A DNA stretch of 64,000 nucleotides, taken from Nissolia schottii. Taxonomy: Eukaryota; Streptophyta; Magnoliopsida; Fabales; Fabaceae. Below are positions 34,501 to 47,785 of this stretch, in pieces. Below the pieces are notes generated by a model. That model was given only the letters and a program-made list of their open reading frames with translations, did not search any database and was not told the DNA's origin. The stretch spans positions 585,245 to 649,244 of the forward strand of contig QANU01017537.1 of NCBI GenBank assembly GCA_003254905.1, given 5' to 3'. Each line of letters starts with the position of its first letter. Within the stretch, counting starts at the first letter, position 1. A program made the translations under genes and the position numbers.

Positions 34501-35515
34501 TATCATAAATTCAATTGTTTTTTATTCAAGGTTTTGATTTGCTAACATTTGATTTTTGTTCCCACAAACACAGGCTCGGCAGGTCTAAGTTTCCTTCAGT
34601 TTTGCAACTTAAACAGCTTTAGAACTAAATTCATCTTGGGCTTCTCTGTTTTCATGGGCTTCTCCATACCACAATACTTCAATGAGTACACTGCATTTAA
34701 GGGCTATGGTCCTGTACACACTGGCGCCAGATGGGTATCTACCCTACCCTACTCCCTCTCATTTTTTCTTTCCTCTTATTGTTTAACTTATTTCAATATG
34801 CTTATTAAAGCTTAATTTGACTTGTACTATAGTCACATTTATTTTATTAATGACACAAAACAAAACTAAATGATCTTAGAGTTTAATTGTTACGCATTTT
34901 ACACTATCATCGAATTAAATTATGTCGTGTGCAGGACTTTTGAAGTAGGATATCGATATTTGATTAGATGACAATTCAAAAGAATTGTACACTATGTATA
35001 TTAATTAAACTCATTAAATAATTCTTTATAGAGAAATATTAAAACCGTTTTAACTATTTTGTCTAATTATCCTCCTAATAACTACTGTGAATGATACTTT
35101 GGCAATAAATTTTTTTCTTCTTCTTATTTTATCCCTTAAAATTGTTAAGTGTCTTCATAAAATTATTAAAAAGATAATTAGGTAAAATAACAAGGAGGCT
35201 CTAACAGCGTTACTCTTGTTTCTTCTTTGTATATGGCCAAAAATGACATGTTCCAAGGTACTTATTACAACATTATATTGGTCCCTTTTGTGACAGTTCA
35301 ATGATATGATCAATGTGCCATTGTCATCGGAACCATTTGTTGCCGGCTTATTGGCAATGTTCTTGGATGTCACACTGCACAAGAAAGACAACCAAAGCCG
35401 TAAGGACAGAGGCATGCACTGGTGGGACAGATTCCGCTCGTTCAAGACAGATACAAGGAGTGAGGAGTTTTACTCTCTCCCTTTCAATCTCAACAAGTTC
35501 TTCCCATCCGTGTGA
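31578..35515 (+). CDS. NAT6: Nucleobase-ascorbate transporter, NAT6-like
   Basis: Fourteen exons join in frame to 533 aa: 31578-31689, 32019-32116, 32221-32397, 32508-32608, 32760-32835, 32913-32972, 33090-33274, 33439-33535, 33681-33767, 34033-34091, 34190-34281, 34377-34454, 34574-34734, 35297-35515. All introns are GT-AG. The length and the ends (MAGHGAAPQPK... and FNLNKFFPSV) match plant NAT6-type proteins. It is a multi-pass membrane carrier of the NCS2/NAT family. Visible signatures are the TM1 QH motif (GFQHYLVM, Gln46-His47) and the NAT signature ENAGLLALTR (352-361), which lines the substrate site in characterised members. Family members move uracil, xanthine or uric acid, or in animals ascorbate; the substrate here is not determinable. 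No lesion was seen. Confidence 0.96.
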
Positions 35516-36359
35516 TGATGATGATTGATCATATTGGACCATATTGCTGTTACAATACGAATTGCATGCATGACATTTGTATCTTGAAATTAAAAAAAGA
35601 AATCATCAATTTCTTTATTCTTAACCACAGATCAATGTAACGACATGAATGTGTCCAGTTTGAGGCAGCTTTTTACCTTGAAGAAGCTAGTAGTCAAATT
35701 AATTCTGCTAGTTTAGTTGCTTTTGTTTTCTCTATTAACCTCACTTTGCTTATCTATATATAAAAAATATAAAAAAATAAAAAAATACTAGAGAACAAGA
35801 AATTTTAGTTGCATAAACGATGTGACATGATTATTGACCCTTCGTTCAATAAGTGACTTATATATCACTTTATTTCATTTGGTAACCATTATACCTTTTG
35901 TGAAAGATTTAGAATTTTTTTTTCTTGTTATGTAGCATTGTGGGGGTGTTTATTTCTCCTTTTAAGGATGTATGATTTAAAGAATCTTTTTGACATTCCA
36001 AAAATGCGATAATATTAATGTAAGATTCTTATGTTCGTTTAAGGTTGTAAAACATTTTTAGGTAACTTGCTAATGAAAATTGTCACATTTTCATTCTTAT
36101 CTCTATGTGGGAATGTTGGATTCTCATCAATGGAGGAAGAAGACCCAAAAATTAGGGAGAAACATATTAATGAAAAAAATTAAATATTAATATGCAAATG
36201 AACAATTGCATGTATCATATTTTAAACAATTTATTTAACTAAATCGTTAGAATAAAATAAAAATTTCTTTGTAGTAATGTTCTTTGCTCTCTTAAGAATT
36301 CTTCTCAATAGGATTCAAATTGATTTAGAAATCAATTTTATTTAAAATATATTAGGTTG
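35516..36359. other. 3' flank of NAT6, AT-rich
   Basis: No gene. The stretch includes short words typical of hAT MITE ends (GGGGTGTTTATTTCTCC near 35941), but no paired end or TSD was resolved. Confidence 0.35.
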
Positions 36360-36369
36360 TGTTTGAAAT

Positions 36370-36493
36370 AACTCAAGGGGCTGGTCGAGTGGAACAAGAC
36401 AAAGTCTCGCATCCTCTTTGAACCTGGAGACTTTCCTTGCCTTGGACAGGGGCACCATCCCCTCACCCAATTTTTTTTTAAAAAGAAAGAATA
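36370..36493 (+). mobile_element. Short SINE-like element with 10-bp TSD
   Basis: A tRNA-like head has CTGGTCGAGTGG (36381-36392, A-box-like) and CTTTGAACCTGG (36416-36427, B-box-like), followed by a short body and a T/A-rich tail. It is bracketed by TGTTTGAAAT at 36360-36369 and 36494-36503. The element is only 124 bp, so it is a short or truncated SINE. Box matches are imperfect. Confidence 0.55.
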
Positions 36494-36783
36494 TGTTTGA
36501 AATGATAAATATCAAATAAATTCATAATAAATTCTATCAATTTTGATAGGATTTAAAAATAAAAATCAAATTCTGAGATTTTGCAAAACGAAATCATTTT
36601 TTTTAAATTATTTTCAAAACTCCTAAACACGTGAAATTTAAAAGAGTGAAAAATTACAGAGAGTTTGAAGTGCAGCACCCTAACACAAGACAATATAAGA
36701 TTGTCCAAAAGACATCATGTCAACAAAGCAAACATAGCATCAACAAAAAACAAATGGCAGCAACTAATAGAACAAATAAATAA

Positions 36784-37231
36784 TGTAGGATATATGCGTA
36801 AGCAATAATTGTTTATGCATTAGTGGAATAACATAAAATCTAAGATCTAAAACTTCATGATATTCACGTAGTATTAAGAGATTGTGTATTGTTCTCCATA
36901 GACTTAGAATAATGAAGGGGACAAGACTTTAAAGAAGATAATCCTTGAACTAGTAGAAGACAATAGTTTCTCTCCCTTGACCACTTTCTTAATAGCAAAA
37001 TAGTAATGGAAATATTGTGCTTCAAATTGCTGGTGGAGAGAAGACCTATCCGTTCCTTATATAGACATGAGAGGGTGCATCCATCTGCCATCACTCAAAG
37101 GTCATGTCTCTACACTAATAGTCATGTCTTTACACACATGACCTTTTAGTGATGATGACTCTTAAATTAACCAATTAATTTAACTTATATTTAATTAATA
37201 AACTATGAGACATGGGACACAAATCCTTGCA
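36784..37231 (-). repeat. 3' LTR of the TNT1-type copia element
   Basis: Read on the minus strand, the LTR begins TGCAAGGATT immediately after a purine tract (AAGTGGGAGAA) and ends ATATCCTACA at 36784. TG...CA ends, matching terminal inverted words and a TATATAAGG box (about 37058) support a 448-bp LTR. No second copy is found upstream of gag, so age cannot be estimated from LTR pairs. Confidence 0.7.
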
Positions 37232-40200
37232 TTCTCCCACTTGTCCTACATAACAATACTCTCATAGTTTAATACAAAAACATAATGCACAAATATATAT
37301 TGTCAAATTCTCATTATATTGGTTTCAACAGAATATCATGCCTAAGTAGAAAATCAATGCAGGTAATGGCAGTTGTATGTCATCATTTTCTGACACAATT
37401 CCTTCCATGTACCACAACATCAACTTTTTTCCTTAAAAAGATTCATAATAAAGAGCATGGTCCAACTTTAATTTCTTTATTAAGACCATTATTCTTATTG
37501 TCTCTATTCTAATCAAATAAGGTATACTGATTAGAAACAAGAATTAAATATCAGAAACAAACTTTAATATTGAGCTCAAGGTATCAAATAAGTCAAAACA
37601 ATCATGTTACAATATAATTAATGACATTTAATAATGCCCATTCTATCAACATGCTCATGAAATATCTCGGGCGACAATCCTTTTGTTAATGCATCTGCAA
37701 TCATAAGGTTTGTGCTAATATGTTCTGAACTTCTTTAACGACAAAATATTTGATCTCCATATGTTTAGCACCCTTAGAATATTTGTCGTTTCTAGAAAAA
37801 AAGATTGCTACAGAATTATCACAATAAATTTTTAGCGACTTGGCAATACTGTCAACAACCCTAAGCCCTGAAATAAAGTTCTATAGCCATAATCCTTGAA
37901 TAGTGGCTTCAAAGCATGCAACAAACTCAGCCTCCATGTTGGATTAAGCAATGACAGATTGCTTCGCACTCTTACATGTAATTGCCCCTCCAACTAGAAG
38001 GAACAAGTAGCCAAATGTGAATTTCCTTGAATCAGAACATCCATCAAAATCTAAATCTGAATAACCAATAGTCTCTAAATTCTCATACTTTCTATAAGTG
38101 AGCATATAAGCTTTCGTTCCTTGCAAATATCTTAGAACTTTCTTTGCATCCTTCCAATTATCTAATCCAGGATTACTTTGATACCCAGCATGCTGATAGC
38201 AAAATTGATGTTTGGTCTAGCACAAGTATGAGCATACATTAAGCTCCCAACAATAGATGCATAAGAAATATTTTTTCATTTCTTCTCTTTCCAATTCATT
38301 TTTGGGACATTGCATAAGGCTAAAGTTGCCCCCCTTCTGAATTAGAACTATTCCTGTTGAACATTTATTCATCTTAAATCTTTCTAGAACTTTATTAATG
38401 TAGGCTTTCTGAGACAACCTTAACAATCCTTGTGACCTATCACAAAATATTTCTATTCTAATCACATAGGTTGCCTCTTCTAGATCTTTCATTTCAAAGT
38501 TTCTAGCGAGAAATTTCTTAGTTTCATGTAATAAACCAAGGTCATTAGTAGCAAGCAAAATATAGTCAACTTATAAGACCAAAAAAGTAAATTTGTTCCC
38601 ACTGATCTTCATGTATATACACCAATCAATAGTGTTTTTCTTAAACCCAAAAGAGGCTATGGTATCATTCAACTTAAGATACCATTGATAGGAAGCTTGT
38701 TTAAGTTCATATATTGACCTTTTAAGTTTACACACCATATGTTCCTTATATTTAATTGAAAAGCCTTCAGGCTTACCCATATACACTTCTTCATCTAAGT
38801 TTCCATTAAGAAAGGCAGTTTTGACATCCATTTGATGTAACTCAAAATCGTAATGAGCCACCAAAGTCATAATGATTCTGAGTGAATCTTTCTTAGACAC
38901 TGGTGAAAATGACTCTTTATAATCAACACCACCTTTTTGAGTAAAACTTTTGCAACAAATCTAGCTTTATATCTTTCGATATTGCCATTTGAGTCTCGTT
39001 TTGTCTTAAAGACCCATTTATAACCAATTTTCTTGCAACCTTTTGGAAATTCAGTAAGATCCCAAACTTGATTGTCGTCCATATATTTCAACTCATATTT
39101 CATTACATTGATCCATTTTTCAGAATCATTACAATCAATGGCTTGGGAAAATGAAATCGGATCGTCATTTATTCCTAAATCAACTTGTAACTCTTGTAAA
39201 TAAACCACATAATCATATGGGATGACCAATCTCAGTTCCCTTTGCTTCTTAATTGTGGCCCATCTACTATAGGTTCATTATTGACATTTTCATGATGGAG
39301 TGGTTGATCATTAATTTGTTGTACCTAACTATCATTAGGTTGTGTAAAAACCACAGAAACAACAACTTTAGTACTCATGGGTACAAGAATATCAACCCTA
39401 GGAAATATCTTTCAACCTCATTAATATTTACCTCAAGGGCATCTACAGATTGAGATTTCTCATGCAATAGATAAACATAACCTAAACATGAAAAATCATC
39501 AATAAAAGTGATAAAATATTTTTCACCACCAAAAGATGGAACATCAAAAGGACCACAAATGTTAATGTGTATAATTTCAAGAAGTTGTATACTTCTTGTG
39601 GCAACTTTCTCAGTGTGTCTTGTTTTCTTTCCTTTAATGCAATCAATACACCCTCCAATATCAATAAAATCCAAGTTCGGAAGAATATCTTCATTTACTA
39701 ATCTCTGCATTCTTTCTTTGGATATATGACTCAAATGTTTATGCCACAAATAAGTGGAATACTCATCAACTAAACTACTTTTAGTACCAACATTATGATG
39801 CAAGGTCATCAAGGTCTCAGCAAAGCTATTATCAAGTTTAAACTGGTAAAGACCATCATATAAGATTCCAAAACCAATAATAATATTATTTTTTTAATAA
39901 GGTACAAGATCCATAACCAAACTTACAAGAAAATCCTATTTTATCTAGCTTCGGTAAAGAAACTAAATTACGAGAAAAGGAAGGTACATAAAGAGTTTGA
40001 AACAAATCCAAATAATGCCCAATATCCAAAATTAAGCAATATGTGCCAAATCCATCAACTGGAGCCTTGTTCTTGTCTCCCATGTATAAAAAGTTCTCAT
40101 TTGCCTTTATGGTTTGGATTGAAAGGAATCCCTGCATCACATTGTAAATGTGAGTTGTGGAACCAAGATCAATCCACCAAGTATTATAAGGAACTTTAGT

Positions 40201-41010
40201 AAAGTTTGATTTGAAATGTACAAAAGCACTTGGCTTACCTTTCTTTTTAACCCATTCCTTGCGTTTCGGGCAATCTTTCATGCAGTGCCCTAATTTATGA
40301 CAAAAGTGACACTTATCATTCGTGCTCTCCTTCTTGTAGTTTTGAGAAGATTCATTCAGGTTCTATAAACCTTTCTTCTAGTCTTTCCCAGGTTTCCTCT
40401 TAGAAATATTTCCAACTTCGTGATGCCTTACAAGATGAAATAAGTGAGATTATTGGTTCATTAATCTTGTCTCCTCTTGAACAAGCATATTGTCTAGTTT
40501 ATTAACGCTCCATTTGTCCTTAATAGTGTTGTAGTTCATTTGAAATGGCCTATATTGTTCAGGAGGCAAGGAATTAAGTATAAATTGTACCAACAAATAC
40601 TCATCCACAGACATCCCCAAAGACTTTAAATTTGCCACTAAATTTGTCATTTCAAGAACATGCTCATACATGGTAAATGAACCATCAAATTTCATGGTGG
40701 TCAATTGACTCATTAATGTACTAGCAAGTGACTTGTCAGCAATTTGTGAACGTTCCTTCACAAGTTTCGTAAATTTCTTAGCATTTTCCATTTTGGAGAG
40801 GGTAGAATTAATGTTGTTTGGAACCGTCATTCTCATGAACATTAGGCTTAATCTATTTGACCTTTCCCATTTCTTATGGAACGACTTTTCATCATCACTG
40901 CTTTCTTCAGTTATAGCAGCAGGTTCTTCATCTTGAAGGGTTAGTAGTTGCTTAAATCGAACACAACATAAGAAAGGTTTATAAAATAAAATAACAAAAA
41001 AGATATTCAT
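37232..41010 (-). mobile_element. TNT1-type Ty1/copia retrotransposon, 5' truncated, inactive
   Basis: Reading leftward from 41010: gag (UBN2-type, with LVQFILNSLPPEQYRPFQ), CCHC zinc knuckle (CHFCHKLGHCMKDC, about 40330-40290), protease with DLGSTTHI in place of DSGATxHI, GAG-pre-integrase (WHKHLSHISKERM, CIDCIKGK), a partial integrase, reverse transcriptase and the RNase H start. The integrase breaks off after INEVER (about 39405) and runs into the pre-RT linker, losing the rest of its catalytic core. The RT active site YVDD is replaced by stop-VDY (about 38570). RT is split by frameshifts. It cannot be autonomous. The gag N-terminus, primer site and 5' LTR are missing. Confidence 0.9.
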
Positions 41011-41034
41011 TGCAACTTCTTAGTGCAAAATTTA

Positions 41035-41115
41035 TGATGGCGATTTTTAACAAAAAAATTTGAAGGGTAAAACACAAAATTCAAAATTTATGAGGGACTA
41101 AAAACATATCTAACC
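41035..41115 (-). repeat. Terminus of a legume-type repeat carrying TTTTTAGTCCCT
   Basis: On the minus strand this reads GGGTTAGATATGTTTTTAGT, then CCCTCATAAATTTTG. The same opening, GGGTTAATTATGTTTTTAGT then CCCTGTAAAATT, begins at 61617. It is a familiar high-copy terminus in papilionoid legume sequence (impression from general knowledge). Confidence 0.6.
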
Positions 41116-42725
41116 CTATATAATATATAAGATAAAAAAAATTAAAATAATTTGGAGGGTGGTTGATCCCTTGCCCCTTCAATCTTCTGCCACTGGTTTA
41201 CATGGGTTAAGAATATTTTGAAAATTAGAAAAGACAAAATTAGCCTCGCACTCTTCATATTAGATAACCATCATAGTCGTTAGACCAATGTCCATCCTCT
41301 ATCAATCTGTGTGTGATGACCCATCAACAAAGGACCACTATAGCGATCATTTGATGTTGTGTCGGTACAAGATTTAGTTCATGGCTGAAGCAATGGGGAC
41401 CGGACCGCTATAGCGGACATTTACCATTGTAGTAGTGCGATGCTTGCAGAATCAAGTCCCAGATAGTTTGTGGTGGCTTGAGGAGAGGAGGATTTTCTCT
41501 CTTATAAATAGATACCCCATGGTAGAGCTTTAGTTGCTAATTTTCTTTAGAGCTCATAAGGATTAACGCATTGTTGGGACTTTTTGCTCAAGTATTAAGT
41601 ATTAAGTTGTGGGGAAGCAGTGCCTCTATATGGGGTAGGTTCTTTGGTATCGTAGGGTGGCGTAGCCCCGACACCACTACCGTTGTAGTGGTAACACTGG
41701 GAGGGTCCACAACCACCGTGGTGATGCCAGTTCACTGTAGTGATGCCCGTTCACTACAACGACACCCTATAGTGTAGTTTTCTTTTCAGTTTAGTAGTTT
41801 CCCATGATATGATGTTTTTTGACCAATCAAAGTGTCAATGCTATGCTACTTGAAGCATTCAGTGCTAATGTTCCAAAGTCTTTAGCTATTCCAAGTATTC
41901 AGTCTTCTCATAATTTCTAAATTAAGAGAGCATTCTGTATTGGATTGTGGCAAATATCCAAGTTAGGGGGAGATAAGGTGATTGGCAATGGTGGTAATGA
42001 ATTCTATTGCAAACTTGTGTGAAAAGAGAAAGAAAAATAGTTGAAACAAGTTTGAATTGGTGGAACAGAAGAAAAATGTGTTGAATTGAAAAATCTTTTT
42101 CTCATTCTAACAAAAAGACAAACAGAAGTAAAGGATTTAGAAAATGGTGAAAAAGAAAAGAAAAATGGAGAAAAATGGTTGAAAATGAAGATTGTTGTTG
42201 AAAAAAAAAAAGGTGACAAAAGAGATTGGTGAGGATTGCTCTCTTGGTTAGAAATATTTGCATATCCAGAAAGACCAATTTTCTTTGAAGCCTGGCCACA
42301 TCACAACCCTTGAAAAGTCCTTAAGTGATCCTTGAATGACCATACAATTGGATTTGATTGTTGAGACAGGTAACAAATTTGATTTGTTGTAATTCAATGG
42401 CCGATATTGGAAGAAACACTTAGCTTACCTGTTCACAATACAGGTTGAGTGAATATGTGAAATTTTCCTTGATTGAAAAAGCGTTGAATAAGGTGAATTG
42501 TTAATGGCATTCATGGTGACGGTGCATTTGATCATTGTTAAGGTTATTCTATGGTGTCTCACAGGTCTTGATTGGTTTTGAAACTTGGAATATGTGAATC
42601 CATTCATTGAAATGTAACAATCGATTGTTCACGAGCATCCTTCTTACTGGAAAGTATTGTATATAAATTTTTGATGACTAGTACCTTTTGTTTGAGGACA
42701 AACAAAGGCTTAAGTTAAGGGGAGT
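41116..42725 (+). other. Probable 3' internal remnant of a gypsy-type element
   Basis: No pol domain is readable. The stretch ends in a purine tract (AAGTTAAGGGGAGT) directly before TGATAAG, the layout of a polypurine tract and 3' LTR. At 41680-41775 there is a cluster of GTAGTG/CACTAC words. At 41327-41440 there are CTATAGCGG/CCGCTATAGCGG words. Confidence 0.35.
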
Positions 42726-43896
42726 TGATAAGTGTCATATTTTGGTATTTTCATGGGTTAGAATGATACTTATCTAGATTGTTTAATGTGAAATTTCTAG
42801 CTAAATGCCCCACTTTTGTATAAACTTTAGTATAGTTCACGAATGGATGCATATGAGTAAGATAATGCAATTCTTGTTAAATTTTCATATAGATAAGAGG
42901 TGTACATCAAAGGAACTGGAAGCACGAATAATTGAGCAACCAAATAAAGCTTCATTCCACTCAGCACCCTCTCAAGGCCGCTGAGCGACCTCTGTCCCCA
43001 AAGAGTTTGCGTAAAGGTGAAGTAACTTCAGAGTGAAACAATCCCAAACCACCCTGTAGTCCGCTCAGCGCCTTTAGTGGTCTAAGTCTGAAAACTCTAT
43101 AAAAAGAGGAACTCATTCGTTCATTAAGAGTTTTTTCAACATCCATCACTCAGAACTTGGAAGATAAAATATAGAACAGGGAGAGAACGAAGGAGAAGAC
43201 GGAGGAGGAGCCAAGAGTTGTCGAGGAGCATGGCGACACTTACCATGGCAGCGTAAGAACATGTCATGGTGAGCATCCATCACCCTGTCCTTTGATTTCT
43301 TCTTGTAATATGTATACTTAATCCTCTTATTATTGGGATTTGATGAGTATTATGGTTTGATTGTATCCATGTAACTCTTGTATGTATGAATCTATCAGTT
43401 TCTATGATTTGCATGATATGATCTTGAACTTAATGCCTGTTTTAGCCTGATCAACTAGAACTTGTTTTAAGATTTGATTTTGTGCGCGACAGCGACATGA
43501 TTGAGTTGGATCTAGATCGAACCATCTAATATTCCTAATTGCTAGATATAGAGTTAGGTTTATTAGTCGTTTTAACACCTGAAGCTATATCAGTTTGCTT
43601 TATTAATCGTGCGAGACATCGACAATTAATAAAGGGAACCAAATAATCTTCTCATGCTTGAAAGAGATGAGTAAGATAAGAACTGATGGCTAGAAATAAA
43701 AGATTTGATAATTCATATACATTAAGTAATAGATATATGAGAACTATAATATGATTCAATTCCCAACAAGCTTCCCTTATCTGTTTCTCATTCGTTGTCA
43801 TTTTATCTTTTGTTTAATTTAATTATTCTAAAATTAAACTTACAAACCAACCACCATATTGTTTAATTAACGGAACTCAAGAATGGCTATTTATCA
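42726..43896 (+). repeat. Gypsy-type LTR (about 1.17 kb)
   Basis: It begins TGATAAGTGTC just after a purine-rich tract and ends near ATTTATCA (43896), giving inverted terminal words TGATAA/TTATCA. It holds GCTGAGCG/GCTCAGCG words (42977, 43070) and a TATAAAAAGAGG box (about 43100) followed by a plausible transcribed leader. These are LTR features of a type frequent in legume Ty3/gypsy elements. The right boundary is tentative. Confidence 0.55.
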
Positions 43897-43989
43897 AAAC
43901 TCCCAGAGGACGACAACCAATTTGCTATACTGCAATTGAATCCCCTAAGGATTTGAAAGCAAAACAGTACATAGGATAAATAGAAAGAG

Positions 43990-46839
43990 TACAAAAAGCT
44001 TTCAACACGTGCCTAACACATATCTCATACCTAAGTTAAATCTCCATTTTATCTCTGTGGGTCAATTATGTGATCTTGGTTGTGAAATTATGTTTTTTTC
44101 TTCTGGTTGTCATGTGCAGGATCCACAGACAGGGCAAATCATCGGGACTGGATATAAGATTGGACGATTGTTTGAACTCACTTGCCTTCATGTTCCATCT
44201 CCCACAATTCTTTGTGATGCTTCTACACCTTCTACCCTTCAACTCTGGCATCGTCGGCTTGCTCATAGCTCCTTAGGCAAAATTCATTATCTCATTTCTG
44301 CAGGAAGTCTAGGATCTATTAGTAATGAGTCTTTCAATTGCATTTTATGTCAAATTGATAAACAACTAGCTTTATCTTTTAACAATAATACATCTATTTC
44401 TGATTTTTCCTTTGATCTTGTGCATTCTAATGTATGGGGACCTACTCTCACTCCCACAATAGCGGGAGCTTGATATTTTGTCATATTTGTTGATGATCAC
44501 TCACACTATAGTTGGATCTATCTAATGAAACATTGCCATGAAGTGCTTGGAATCTATATTACCTTTGCCAATATGATAAAAACACAATTTTCTAAGGTAA
44601 TTAAAGTTTTTCATTGTGATAATGCCATGGCGTATCGTGACTCAAAACTTTTGTCTTTTCTTAGTGAACAAGGAACTCTCCCTAAATTTTCTTGCCCAGA
44701 TACCTCTCAACAGAATGGTTGCGCAGAGAGAAAGCATCACCATATTCTTGAATCTATTTGTGCTATGATTCTCTCTTCTTCTTGTCCTGAGCAAGCCTAG
44801 GGTGAAGCTGCTCTCACTGCTATCTATGTCATTAATTGACTTTCATTCTCTGTTCTTGGTAATGTGTCTCCTTTTGAGTGTCTCCATCACACTTAACTTT
44901 CTCTAAGTTTTTGGTTGTGCTTGTTTTGTACTTCTTCAACCACATGAATACAATAAACTTGAACCTCGTGCTCGCCTTTGTTTCTTTCTTGGGTATGGAA
45001 CAGAGCAAAAAGGCTATCGTTGTTGGGATCCCATCTCTCATCATATCCGTATCTTGCGTCATGTCATTTTTTGAGAACATCACATGTTCTCATCTTTGTC
45101 TTCCTTCAATTCCACTCTTTCCACCATGAGTCCTTTAATCACTAATCCCTCTGTTGATCTTTTTTCTATTAACAATGATGCAGGTCTTTCTCCTGAGTCC
45201 AAGGTCCCTTGTGATAAAACCACCACTCCCGATGAATCGGCTTTGGACGTAGTTCCTGTGCTTGTTCCTCAAGTATCTTCTGATTGGCCTACTAAAGTAA
45301 GAAACCTATCTTCCTATATTCATGACTATCATTGTTTTTCTATCATGCTTCACTTACATGAATAGCAGTGCTACAAAGAAGTCTCTACTAATCTTCATTG
45401 GCAGCTTACTATGCAAGAAGAATTACAAGCATTAGAAAATATTCACACTTGAGACCTGGGATCCTCCTTCTCATAAGAGACATGTTGGATGTAAATAGAT
45501 GTTCAAGATCAAGACTCACTTTGATGACTCTGTTGACTGTTATAAAGCTCGCTTGGTTGCTAAGGGATTTACTCAAGAGTAAGGCATTGATTATGAAGAA
45601 ACTTTTGCACCTGTTGCTCACATCACCTTTGTTCGTGTTCTACTTGTTATTATAGCTACTCAGAAGTGGACTCTTAGTCAAATGAATGTGAAGAATGCTT
45701 TCCTCAATGGTGATTTGAAGGAAGAAGTTTATATGCAACCTCCCCAAGGTTACAGTTGTCCACAAACAAGGTTTGCCAAATTCAACTCGACTGCCACTCA
45801 ATTAGGATTCACATCAAGTCCACATGATTCTACTCTTTTCATTTGTCAAACTAATTAAGGCTTTGTGTTACTACTACTTTATGTTGATGACATTATAATT
45901 ATAGAAGATGACACCTCATGCATTATCGATATCAAAGCTTCTTTGCGTCACCATTTTGAAATGAAGGATCTTGGTCCTCTCAGCTATTTTTTGGGTCTTG
46001 AGGTTCTTTCCTCTACTGCTGGTATTTGTTTATCTCAGACTAAGTATGCTTCTAATCTTATTTTTCGAGCTAGTCATGCAGATAGTCACAAAAAATCCAC
46101 TCCTCTTGAGCCTAATGTTTGTTTCACACCTATGGACAATAATGTGCTTGAGAATCCTAATCTATACAGATAGTTGGTCGAGAGTTTAATCTACTTGACT
46201 GTTACTTTGATATTTCCCACGTTGTTCACCTAGTCAATCAATTTATGACAACCTCACGACCTACACATTATGATGTTCTCCGCATACTCCACTATATCAA
46301 GGGCACATTGTTTCATGGACTTAACTTCTCTGTCAATTCTTCCTTGATTTTTTGAGTCTACTCTAATGCTAATTAGGATGGAGATCCTATTGATTATCGT
46401 TCTACTACTGGTTACTGTATCTTTTTCGGTGACTCTCTTATTGCATGGCAAAGCAAGAAATAGACTTTGATTACTCGCTCCATCACTAAAGCTAAATATC
46501 GCGCTCTTACTGACACCACTGTTGAACTTCTTTGGTTACATTGGCTTCTCGATGACTTGGGCATTTTCCAATCCTTTCCAACTTATCTCTATTGTGATAA
46601 CCATAGTTCCATTCATATTTCTCATAACGGTGTCTTCCATGAATGAACTAAACACATTGAGATTGATTGTCACTTTATTCATCAGCATATTTTGCAAGGT
46701 GCTCTTCAACTCATCTCTATTGGGACTCTTGACCAACCTGTTAGTTTGTTCACCAAGGCTCATCATCTCAGTCACTTCTGTATGCTGGTTGCCAAGCTCA
46801 AGTTGGTTTCATCAACACCTACTTGAATTTGAGGGGGGA
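43990..46839 (+). mobile_element. Ty1/copia retrotransposon 2, 5' truncated, inactive
   Basis: Frame fragments in order: the end of the protease region (PKLNLHFISVGQLCDLGC), GAG-pre-integrase (LWHRRLAHSSLGKIH, CILCQIDKQ), integrase (VFHCDNAM, TSQQNGCAERKHHHILES), reverse transcriptase with an intact YVDD (about 45880-45891) and YFLGLEV, then RNase H. Many stops and frameshifts interrupt it (for example at 44471, 44798 and near 45855). Gag, protease start and 5' LTR are missing. A polypurine tract (GAATTTGAGGGGGGA) precedes the 3' LTR. Confidence 0.88.
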
Positions 46840-47063
46840 TGTTAACGTTTAACACCGTTTCACTTGTTAAACGATTATATACTTACATTTATAAAACATT
46901 TTATTAGCATTGTTGTTTTGTTTCTATAACTGTACTTGTAGTTAGTATTCTAGATCTTTAAATAGTGTAGCCTTGTTTGTAAATCTCATTCAAAATATAC
47001 AATGCACTTTGCACATATTTCATATACTTCCTTGCCTTCCATGTTCCTGTTATGTTTCTAACA
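46840..47063 (+). repeat. 3' LTR of copia 2
   Basis: This 224-bp sequence starts TGTTAACG right after the polypurine tract and ends TTTCTAACA. TG...CA ends and the TGTTA/TAACA inverted words define it. Confidence 0.7.
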
Positions 47064-47099
47064 AATGTCATCACTTCATCAATCTCCCTCTAGAAACTC

Positions 47100-47785
47100 C
47101 ACCCCTTTTCCCCAACCATGGCCGACCACCTTTCTGCTTGTCCTGGGCTACCTTTGTTGCCTCCCTCTCAATCTTACTCACTATCCATGATTCATCATGA
47201 AGCCCATCTATTGACTCAAGGAAAAAAAAAAAATCAAACTTGGTCTCAAGAAACAAAATCAATAATGAAATATCGAGATCTAAAAAAAAAGTAAGAACAA
47301 AACACAAATCTACCAAAAATCAAGGAAACACCATTGGCCTCCACCTAAAACCTCCGCAGCCAATAATCATCTTCGTGCATGCACCGCTACACAACCTCTC
47401 AGGTAGAAGAACCACAACACATAAGCTTTCATGCTTATGCGACCTCGGCCACCACTATTGCAACCACATCACCCTTTGCAACGGTTACCAAAGTTGTTGC
47501 ACCAAGGAAATAGGGACGTCCGAGCAGTAACGGAGCCAATGACACTAGATCTACTGTAGTGGGGACCTCTATAGATCTATAAAAGAATGTGAGGGAGAAA
47601 GGGGAAAAAATGGAGGATGGGTAAGAGGTTGAAGACGAATCAAGCTATTTAGCATTAAGGGTAAAGTGGGAATTTTGAAAAATATGTTAACAAAGGGGAG
47701 GTCTGTGTTTATTTAGAAACTAGAAGGGAGGTGAGTGTAATAGTGATAAACCTCGAGAAAGAGGTTGGTGTAATTTCTCCAAGAA
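47100..47785 (-). repeat. Dispersed repeat family R3, copy 2
   Basis: On the minus strand it opens GAAATTACACCAACCTCTTT, then CACTATTACACTCACCTCCC and a block with ACCCTTAATG. The same layout is seen at about 50560-51125. The interior is GC-richer with short ORFs that match no known protein. Confidence 0.5.
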
